A stretch of 14,720 bases of DNA from Candidatus Competibacteraceae bacterium (GTDB lineage: Bacteria > Pseudomonadota > Gammaproteobacteria > Competibacterales > Competibacteraceae). The stretch covers positions 1 to 14,720 of the forward strand of contig SKOM01000270.1 of the NCBI GenBank assembly GCA_007120095.1, given 5' to 3'. The notes below the pieces were generated by a model. The model saw only the letters and a program-made list of their open reading frames with translations, made no database searches and was not told where the DNA came from. Shown here one piece after another: positions 8,812-14,720 of the stretch; the stretch's first letter is position 1, and the number at the start of each line of letters is the position of its first letter. The translations under genes and the position numbers were made by a program.

Positions 8812-10226
8812 CCGCCATCCTCGGCTAAACGTGCCGCCACAGTGCCGATATCACCCGCGCCCATGACTAATAAAATATCACCGCCCTCAAGCACACCGGA
8901 AAAGGCTGCTGGCAACTCCTCAACGGATCCCACAAACACGGGATCGAGTTTGCCGCGGGCGCGAATAGCGCGGCTCAGACTCCGCCCATCAACCCCTGCA
9001 ATCGGCACCTCGCCCGCTGGATAAATTTCGGTGAGCAACAACGCATCTGGAGTCGCGAGTACATTAGCAAAATCGTCAAATAAATCCCGAGTACGGCTGT
9101 AACGATGCGGCTGGAACGCCAACACCAGCCGCCGGTCAGGCCAGCCACCACGCACCGCCTGCAACACCGCAGCCAGCTCGCGGGGATGATGGCCATAATC
9201 GTCCAAAACCAATGCCCGACCGCCGCCGGGCAGATTGACCTCACCATGCTGTTGGAAACGGCGACCAATGCCTTGAAACCGGGCTAGACCACGGCGCAAA
9301 GCCGGCAAAGCCACACCCAGTTCCAAGCCAACAGCCAGCGCCGCTAGCGCATTCAGTACACTGTGCCGACCGGGTAAATTCAGCGTGAAGGTTTCCAGAT
9401 CATCCATATCGGGCAGCCGCGCTTGAAACGTGGTGCTCATACCCTGTTGGTACATACTCACCACCTGTAAATCGCAATCAGCGCTGCTGCCATAGGTCAG
9501 CAAGGGGCGGCCGATATGCGGTAATAACTCCCGCACACGCGGGTCATCGATGCAAACGACAGCCAGCCCATAAAACGGCAGGTGATGGAGGAATTCCAGA
9601 AAAGTATCGCATAAACGATTAAAATCCCCCTCATAAGTTGATAAATGGTCGGCATCAATATTAGTCACCACCGACAACAGGGGTTGCAGGTGCAAAAATG
9701 ACGCATCGCTTTCATCAGCTTCGGCGACCAGATAGCGCCCAGCACCTAAACGGGCATTGGTGCCTGCGCTATTCAGCCGCCCGCCGATCACAAACGTGGG
9801 ATCCAGCCCGCCTTCAGCCAATAAACTGGCGATCAGGCTGGTAGTGGTGGTGTTACCATGGGTGCCAGCCACAGCAATCCCATAGCGAAACCGCATCAGT
9901 TCCGCCAACATCTCAGCACGCGGCACCACCGGCACCCGGCTAGCACGAGCCGCAACGACCTCAGGGTTATCGGCGGTCACCGCACTGGAGACAACCACCG
10001 CGTCGGCCCTTTTGATGTGTTCGGCAGCATGACCGAGGTAAATCGTTGCCCCCTGGTCGGCTAAACGCTCGGTCATGGCGGAACGCTGGAGATCCGAACC
10101 GGACACACTGTAGCCGAGATTAAGCAACACCTCGGCAATACCGCCCATACCTGAGCCACCAATGCCGACAAAATGCAGATGGCGAATACGTCGCATATCC
10201 TGCTGCTGTACGACTGATCCGGTCAT
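8802..10226 (-). CDS. murC: UDP-N-acetylmuramate-L-alanine ligase MurC, with altered P-loop
   Basis: MurC adds L-alanine to UDP-MurNAc using ATP, the first step of stem peptide assembly in the cytoplasm. The 474 residues are of normal length and have all three Mur domains: the UDP-binding Rossmann motif [15 protein letters not shown] (19-33), the central ATPase domain with EADESDASF (169-177) and [14 protein letters not shown] (189-202), and the C-terminal domain with LDDYGHHP (341-348) and [13 protein letters not shown] (371-383). The odd feature is the P-loop, [10 protein letters not shown] (121-130). The family reads GTHGKTTTT, and the lysine that contacts ATP phosphates is here Asn125 (AAC, 9852-9854). 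Nothing else suggests decay. The start overlaps the murG stop by four bases (ATGA), with GAGGTG eight bases upstream. Confidence 0.97.
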   Translation of the reverse strand: MTGSVVQQQDMRRIRHLHFVGIGGSGMGGIAEVLLNLGYSVSGSDLQRSAMTERLADQGATIYLGHAAEHIKRADAVVVSSAVTADNPEVVAARASRVPVVPRAEMLAELMRFRYGIAVAGTHGNTTTTSLIASLLAEGGLDPTFVIGGRLNSAGTNARLGAGRYLVAEADESDASFLHLQPLLSVVTNIDADHLSTYEGDFNRLCDTFLEFLHHLPFYGLAVVCIDDPRVRELLPHIGRPLLTYGSSADCDLQVVSMYQQGMSTTFQARLPDMDDLETFTLNLPGRHSVLNALAALAVGLELGVALPALRRGLARFQGIGRRFQQHGEVNLPGGGRALVLDDYGHHPRELAAVLQAVRGGWPDRRLVLAFQPHRYSRTRDLFDDFANVLATPDALLLTEIYPAGEVPIAGVDGRSLSRAIRARGKLDPVFVGSVEELPAAFSGVLEGGDILLVMGAGDIGTVAARLAEDGGCL

Positions 10227-11302
10227 GATTGCGCCACCTCAATACAATGATTCGCTAGCCGCTGAGCTGCATCTGGCCGAGCTTGGGCGCGCGCTGCAAC
10301 CGCCATGGCCAGCAGCCGTTGCCGATCCGTACCCAGCTCACCCAGAATCTCGGCCAGCCGTTGTGAGTTGAGTTCAGGTTGCGGCAGCAATATAGCGGCC
10401 CCGTTGTTAACCAGAAAACCGGCGTTAACGGTCTGATGATCATCGACAGCATGAGGATAAGGCACTAATAATGCCCCGACACCCGCAGCGGCCAGTTCAG
10501 CAACCGTCAGTGCGCCGGCACGGCAAATCACCAGATCGGCCCAGCCATAGGCCAGCGCCATATCCTCGATGAACGCCTCGACCCGGGCTTTCACAGCGAC
10601 GGACTGGTAAGCTGCTGCAGTTGCTGCGTCTCGGTTAGCACCAGCTTGATGCCAGATCTGTGGGCGCTGTTCAGCGGGCACCAGCGCCAGTGCCTGCGGC
10701 AAGGTTTCATTGAGCGCTTGAGCGCCCTGACTGCCACCCAACACCAACACCCGCAGATGACCCTGATCGTGTGTGGCAAAACGTTCTGTCGGGTCGGCCA
10801 AAGCAGCAATACTGCGACGAACCGGATTACCCACGACAACGGCATGCGGCAGAGTATCCGGAAAGCCGGTTAACACCCGCTGGGCAAACCCGCGCGCCAA
10901 CCAGCGATTGGTCATGCCGGGGCGGGCATTTTGCTCGTGAATCAGCAAAGGGATCCGTAACAGACGCGCGGCCACGCCACCCGGGCCACTGACAAATCCG
11001 CCCATGCCCAGTACCGCACAGGGGCGCACCCGGCGCAATACCGTCACAGCTTGCCACAGGGCTCGCAGCACCATCAATGGCGCCAGCAAGCGCCGTCGCC
11101 AATCATGGCCACGTAAACCGGTGACTTCCAGCCACTCAATGGGTATGCCGGCTGCCGGTACTAAGCGCGCTTCCAGACCGCATCGTGTACCTAACCACAC
11201 CACGGGGATGTCCCGTGCCTGCACGCATTCAGCCACAGCCAAGGCCGGAAACACATGTCCACCGGTACCGCCGGCCGTGATGATCAACGGTGAACGGGTC
11301 AT
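10223..11302 (-). CDS. murG: Lipid II synthase MurG (N-acetylglucosaminyltransferase)
   Basis: MurG transfers GlcNAc from UDP-GlcNAc to lipid I on the inner face of the cytoplasmic membrane, making lipid II. The 359 residues form a GT-B fold. The N-terminal acceptor domain has [17 protein letters not shown] (9-25) with His16, [13 protein letters not shown] (100-112) and [13 protein letters not shown] (121-133). The C-terminal donor domain has [12 protein letters not shown] (187-198), [11 protein letters not shown] (260-270, with Glu269) and [11 protein letters not shown] (280-290). The start overlaps the ftsW stop by four bases (ATGA) and has AGGAG eight bases upstream (11311-11315). It makes the lipid II that FtsW and its partner transpeptidase consume. 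Confidence 0.99.
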   Translation of the reverse strand: MTRSPLIITAGGTGGHVFPALAVAECVQARDIPVVWLGTRCGLEARLVPAAGIPIEWLEVTGLRGHDWRRRLLAPLMVLRALWQAVTVLRRVRPCAVLGMGGFVSGPGGVAARLLRIPLLIHEQNARPGMTNRWLARGFAQRVLTGFPDTLPHAVVVGNPVRRSIAALADPTERFATHDQGHLRVLVLGGSQGAQALNETLPQALALVPAEQRPQIWHQAGANRDAATAAAYQSVAVKARVEAFIEDMALAYGWADLVICRAGALTVAELAAAGVGALLVPYPHAVDDHQTVNAGFLVNNGAAILLPQPELNSQRLAEILGELGTDRQRLLAMAVAARAQARPDAAQRLANHCIEVAQS

Positions 11303-12471
11303 GGCATGGACTCCTGAGTGGATTTTGCCGGTGGAGGAGGCGATTCGCTGGTTTCGCTACCGATGCGTAATAACATCGCCAGCATCAAACAGGTCACCAC
11401 CAAACTGCTGCCTCCATAACTCAGCAGCGGTAAGGTCAGCCCCTTGGTCGGCAACAAACCCATATTCACCCCGATGTTCACCAGGGTCTGCAGAGCCAAT
11501 AACAAACCTAAACCATGGGCTAAATTTGCTGCAAAGCGGTTACCCGCTTGCGCCGCTCGATCGGCAATCACAAAGGCCCGCCAGACCATCACAGCATACA
11601 AACACAGCACGAACAACACACCAATCAGACCGAGCTCCTCGGCAAGAATGGCGAACAGAAAATCCGTGTGGGCTTCGGGCAGGTAATGATGTTTTTGAAT
11701 GCTCTCGCCCAGTCCCATGCCGAACGGACCGCCGCGGCCGATCGCAATCAGCGCCTGAGTAAGTTGAAAACCGTCGCCGAAGGGATCTTGCCAAGGATTC
11801 ATGAAATTGGTCATACGCCGCAAACGATATTCTGAGGAATATACCAAAGCCAGCATGCCGGCAAAAATGAGCCCTTGAAGCACTATAAACCGCCCAATTT
11901 TGATCCCGGCCAAAAACACCATGCCCAAAGCGGTCGCCACCAATACTGCAGCCGTACCAAAATCCGGCTGCAACAACAGCAAAATGGCAATAATGCCGAG
12001 CACGAACATCAGTCGCAGCATGGCCATCATCGAAGTGTAAAGCTCAACACCGTAACGTTGCAGGTAGCCGGCGATATACACCAAAGCGAACAGTTTCACC
12101 AACTCGGCAACTTGAACACTAATCGGGCCGACCCGAATCCAACGGGCGCTACCGTTGACTTCATGGCCAATGCCCGGAACCAACACTAATATCAACAGGG
12201 CTAAGCCCAGCAACAGCAGCCATGCACTCGCCCGTAACCATCTTTGTAAAGAAACTCGCAGCATACAAGCCGCTGCAATTAGGCCGATGACCAGGGCCAT
12301 CACTTGGCGCAGCAGGAACTGCAAAGGCTGAGTTTCGGATAGCGGAGCTGAGGCCGAGGCCACCATCAACAGCCCCAAAGCCAGCAACAAGAAGGCCGCT
12401 CCCAGCAACCAGCCATCCCAGCGCAGCGGTTCGGCCGCACCGATCTGAGCGCGCCATACTGGATTTAACAT
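11299..12471 (-). CDS. ftsW: Septal peptidoglycan glycosyltransferase FtsW (SEDS family)
   Basis: FtsW polymerises lipid II into septal glycan strands together with its partner PBP3 (FtsI). I take the start as ATG at 12471, giving 390 residues, because AAGGAG lies eight bases upstream. The longer frame from 12534 would overlap murD by 70 bases. About ten hydrophobic segments run between residues 20 and 369. The family motif LPEAHTDFLFAILAEELG (264-281) holds Asp270, which corresponds to the essential SEDS aspartate (D297 in E. coli FtsW). GLLPTKGLTLPLLSYGGSS (338-356) is also diagnostic. A proline-rich cytoplasmic tail (PPPPAKS) ends the protein. RodA is the main alternative, but placement between murD and murG indicates FtsW. 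It overlaps the murD stop by seven bases. Confidence 0.98.
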   Translation of the reverse strand: MLNPVWRAQIGAAEPLRWDGWLLGAAFLLLALGLLMVASASAPLSETQPLQFLLRQVMALVIGLIAAACMLRVSLQRWLRASAWLLLLGLALLILVLVPGIGHEVNGSARWIRVGPISVQVAELVKLFALVYIAGYLQRYGVELYTSMMAMLRLMFVLGIIAILLLLQPDFGTAAVLVATALGMVFLAGIKIGRFIVLQGLIFAGMLALVYSSEYRLRRMTNFMNPWQDPFGDGFQLTQALIAIGRGGPFGMGLGESIQKHHYLPEAHTDFLFAILAEELGLIGVLFVLCLYAVMVWRAFVIADRAAQAGNRFAANLAHGLGLLLALQTLVNIGVNMGLLPTKGLTLPLLSYGGSSLVVTCLMLAMLLRIGSETSESPPPPAKSTQESMP

Positions 12472-13790
12472 CGCAACTGCTCCTTCACGGCGCTGGCGAA
12501 GGCGCGACCACGGGTCTGGTAACCACTGAACCAATCGAAACTCGCGCAGGCGGGTGATAACAGCACACTATCGCCCGATTCGGCCAGTTCTGCGGCACAG
12601 GCAACCGCCTCGCGCATGTCCCGGGCCTGGCGTTGCTTCACCCCGTGACCAATAGCGCCGCCAATCAACCCACCGTCACGACCGATCAGTACCACGGCGC
12701 GCAGTTTATCCCTCAGTACCTGCAATAAGCTGAAATCCTGACCTTTACCTTCTCCCCCGGCAATCAATACCACTTTGCCGGCTAACCCCTGAACGGCCGC
12801 TACCGTCGCACCGACATTGGTACCTTTGGAATCGTTATACCAATCCACCCCGTTGCTTTCAGCCACCCATTCACAACGATGCGGCAGACCGCGAAAGGCC
12901 ACCACCGCTTGCCGCATGGCTTCACATTCCAGCCCTATGGCGTGCCCCAAGGCCAGAGCCGCCAGTACATTAGCCCAGTTATGGCGACCTTTAAGGGGTA
13001 AATCGCGGGTATGGAGCCAAGGGTGTTCACTCCACGCCAACCACGGCTCACCTGCGTGGTGCACCATGCCTACGGTGTTTGCCGTCGGGCGACCTAGGGT
13101 GAACCCATACTGCGGACGCCCAGTTTGGGCCATCTGCGCCACTGCGGGATCATCACGGTTAAGCACTTGCACCCCAGAACCTTGAAACACGCGCTGTTTA
13201 GCAGCGATATAGGCCGACAAGCTGGGGTAACGATCCAGATGATCGGGGCTGATATTGAGCACACAGGCGGCTTGGGCATTGAGACTGATTGTGGTCTCTA
13301 ACTGAAAACTCGACAACTCCAATACATAGAGGTCAATGGCTTCATCCAGTAAATCCAAGGCGGGTGGCCCTAAATTACCCCCCACCGCAACGCGCACGCC
13401 TGCCGTGCGAGCCATCTCACCCAATAGGGTTGTCACGGTGCTCTTACCATTAGAACCGGTGATCGCCACAACCGGTGCCTGTGCCCAGCGAGCGAATAAT
13501 TCGATATCGCCGATGATCTCAACGCCCTGCTGCTCAGCACGGTGTACGGCCGGCTCATGTCGCGCGACCCCAGGACTCAGTATGAGGGTTCCAGTCCGAC
13601 TCAATACCGCCGGGTCGAACGGCCCGAGATACACCGCTTGCGGGCGCAGCTTATGTACGGCGGACACATTCGGCGGTGCACTGCGACTGTCAGCGACAGC
13701 AAACGGTATACCGCGAGCATTCAAGGCCCGAGCGACCGATAAGCCGCTTTGTCCTAATCCCACTATCAGCACATCACCGTTGAGTCGCAT
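12465..13790 (-). CDS. murD: UDP-N-acetylmuramoyl-L-alanine-D-glutamate ligase MurD
   Basis: MurD adds D-glutamate to UDP-MurNAc-L-Ala using ATP. Its 441 residues match the usual length (E. coli 438). The N-terminal UDP-binding motif is IVGLGQSGLSVARAL (9-23). The P-loop is ITGSNGKSTVTTLL (110-123) with the normal Lys116, in contrast to MurC. ELSSFQLE (158-165) and NISPDHLDRY (179-188) follow, and Lys198 in AAKQRVF is at the position of the carbamylated lysine. The C-terminal domain carries WYNDSKGTN (317-325), LIAGGEGKGQDF (342-353) and SPACASFDWFSGYQTRG (412-428). The start is ATG at 13790, four bases after the mraY stop, with a weak GGTG just upstream. Translation probably depends on coupling to mraY. 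Confidence 0.99.
   Translation of the reverse strand: MRLNGDVLIVGLGQSGLSVARALNARGIPFAVADSRSAPPNVSAVHKLRPQAVYLGPFDPAVLSRTGTLILSPGVARHEPAVHRAEQQGVEIIGDIELFARWAQAPVVAITGSNGKSTVTTLLGEMARTAGVRVAVGGNLGPPALDLLDEAIDLYVLELSSFQLETTISLNAQAACVLNISPDHLDRYPSLSAYIAAKQRVFQGSGVQVLNRDDPAVAQMAQTGRPQYGFTLGRPTANTVGMVHHAGEPWLAWSEHPWLHTRDLPLKGRHNWANVLAALALGHAIGLECEAMRQAVVAFRGLPHRCEWVAESNGVDWYNDSKGTNVGATVAAVQGLAGKVVLIAGGEGKGQDFSLLQVLRDKLRAVVLIGRDGGLIGGAIGHGVKQRQARDMREAVACAAELAESGDSVLLSPACASFDWFSGYQTRGRAFASAVKEQLRC
12480..12485 (-). promoter_or_regulatory. Shine-Dalgarno that fixes the ftsW start
   Basis: Minus-strand AAGGAG, inside the last codons of murD, sits eight bases before the ATG at 12471. It decides for the 390-residue FtsW over the longer frame. 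Confidence 0.8.
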
Positions 13791-13794
13791 GGGT

Positions 13795-14720
13795 TCACCG
13801 AATTTTCAGAGTCGCCAGACCGATTAACACCAGTATCACCGTCATAATCCAAAAACGCACGATGACCCGTGGCTCAGGCCAGCCTTTGAGTTCATAGTGG
13901 TGATGCAGTGGTGCCATGCGAAAAATACGCCGTCCGGTCAACTTGAACGAGGCCACTTGCAGAATGACTGAAACGGTTTCGAGAACGAATATCCCAGCCA
14001 TGACGAATAACACCAGTTCCTGGCGTACCAACACAGCAATAACCCCCAGTGCGGCCCCTAAGGCCAGTGCGCCCACATCGCCCATAAACACCTGGGCTGG
14101 ATAAGCGTTGTACCAGAGAAATCCCAGCCCGGCACCGACAATAGCGCCGCAGAACACCACCAGCTCGCCCACGCCGGCGACATAGGGTATTTCCAAATAA
14201 CTGGCAAAATTGACATGTCCTGAGGCATAGGCAAAGACACCGAGCGCGCCGGCTACCATCACTGCGGGCATGATGGCTAAGCCGTCCAGGCCATCAGTTA
14301 AATTAACCGCATTACTAGAGCCAACAATAACTATATAAGTCAAAGGGATGAACAACCAGCCGAGCTCGATGGCGACGGTCTTGAAGAAGGGCACAATGAG
14401 CTGGGTTTCCACCGGTGATTGAGCGGCGAAGAACAACACCAATGCGGCACTCAAGCCGATGATCGATTGCCATAAGTATTTACTGCGCGCCGGTAACCCT
14501 TTGGAATTTTTGAGCACCAGCTTGCGGTAATCATCCACCCAGCCAATCAGGCCAAAGGCCAGAGTCACTAACAGTACAATCCAAACTTGATGCAAACGCA
14601 GATCGGCCCACAGCAAGGTCGATACCGCAATGGCCACTAAAATTAATGCACCGCCCATGGTGGGGGTGCCTGATTTGCTCAGGTGAGTTTGCGGGCCATC
14701 ATCGCGAACGTACTGACCAA
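13795..14720 (-). CDS. mraY: Phospho-MurNAc-pentapeptide transferase MraY, 5' end cut by the window
   Basis: MraY moves phospho-MurNAc-pentapeptide from UDP to undecaprenyl phosphate, forming lipid I. The C-terminal 307 residues are present; about 50 N-terminal residues lie beyond position 14720. The frame stays open to the edge and reads [20 protein letters not shown] before the first internal Met at 14658, which is therefore not the start. Numbering from the visible residue 1, GWVDDYRK (59-66) holds the paired aspartates Asp62 and Asp63, [10 protein letters not shown] (139-148) and [10 protein letters not shown] (212-221, third catalytic aspartate Asp214) follow, and [16 protein letters not shown] (267-282) is the histidine-rich loop. 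Multiple membrane segments lie between these. It ends LATLKIR, close to the E. coli terminus. murD follows after four bases. Confidence 0.99.
   Translation of the reverse strand, partial: GQYVRDDGPQTHLSKSGTPTMGGALILVAIAVSTLLWADLRLHQVWIVLLVTLAFGLIGWVDDYRKLVLKNSKGLPARSKYLWQSIIGLSAALVLFFAAQSPVETQLIVPFFKTVAIELGWLFIPLTYIVIVGSSNAVNLTDGLDGLAIMPAVMVAGALGVFAYASGHVNFASYLEIPYVAGVGELVVFCGAIVGAGLGFLWYNAYPAQVFMGDVGALALGAALGVIAVLVRQELVLFVMAGIFVLETVSVILQVASFKLTGRRIFRMAPLHHHYELKGWPEPRVIVRFWIMTVILVLIGLATLKIR

Noticed and set aside
8802..10226. murC as a decaying pseudogene because of the P-loop change.
   Set aside because: The frame is complete, all other motifs are intact, start and stop are neatly coupled to neighbours, and no other murC is present in the window.
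11004..11762. 252-codon plus-strand open frame opposite murG and ftsW.
   Set aside because: It runs antisense to two well-supported genes, has no recognisable domain and has the low-complexity composition of an antisense shadow.
12472..12534. Longer FtsW reading frame starting at 12534 (21 more residues).
   Set aside because: It would overlap murD by 70 bases, the added residues are not FtsW-like, and a strong AAGGAG sits at the right distance from the ATG at 12471.
14656..14658. ATG at 14658 as the start of mraY.
   Set aside because: The frame continues upstream with conserved MraY sequence ([17 protein letters not shown]), so this Met is internal and the gene runs past the window edge.
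1..14720. Mobile elements, CRISPR arrays, tRNA or rRNA genes, horizontally acquired islands.
   Set aside because: Coding sequence fills nearly the whole window with conserved core genes in conserved order, and no transposase, direct repeat array or RNA gene signature was seen.

Overview
The window is the distal two thirds of a dcw (division and cell wall) cluster from a gammaproteobacterium, followed by secA and argJ. All genes are on the minus strand, so transcription runs from high to low coordinates. In that order they are mraY (5' end beyond the window), murD, ftsW, murG, murC, murB, ftsQ, ftsA, ftsZ, lpxC, secA and argJ (3' end beyond the window). The lpxC-secA segment after ftsZ is typical of Gammaproteobacteria, as are a short MurB encoded next to murC and argJ next to secA. 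Base composition is close to balanced. I cannot name a genus. The set differs from the Escherichia coli layout in having murB inside the cluster, no ddl between murB and ftsQ, no secM before secA, and argJ instead of mutT after secA.

Region by region: 13795-14720 and 12465-13790 hold lipid I synthesis (MraY) and D-glutamate addition (MurD). FtsW, MurG, MurC and MurB (7864-12471) cover septal glycan polymerisation, lipid II synthesis, L-alanine addition and UDP-MurNAc formation. FtsQ, FtsA and FtsZ (4629-7864) are the divisome scaffold, the membrane tether and the Z-ring. LpxC (3544-4458) commits carbon to lipid A. SecA (680-3484) is the translocase motor. ArgJ (1-683) belongs to arginine biosynthesis. 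Most junctions from murD to ftsQ overlap by 1 to 10 bases, which points to one translationally coupled operon. The only noncoding spaces above 20 bases are 38 bp before ftsZ, 170 bp before lpxC and 59 bp before secA.

Nothing here looks like an undescribed system; this is core housekeeping DNA. The strongest oddity is in MurC, whose P-loop reads GTHGNTTTT where the family has GTHGKTTTT. The catalytic lysine position is Asn125 (codon 9852-9854), while the MurD P-loop in the same window keeps its lysine. Secondary points are a 25-residue insert in SecA nucleotide-binding domain 1, two dyad structures and a possible extended -10 promoter in the ftsZ-lpxC gap, the missing ddl and secM, and the GTGA overlap joining secA to argJ. 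No RNA genes, CRISPR arrays, insertion sequences or convincing intrinsic terminators were seen.
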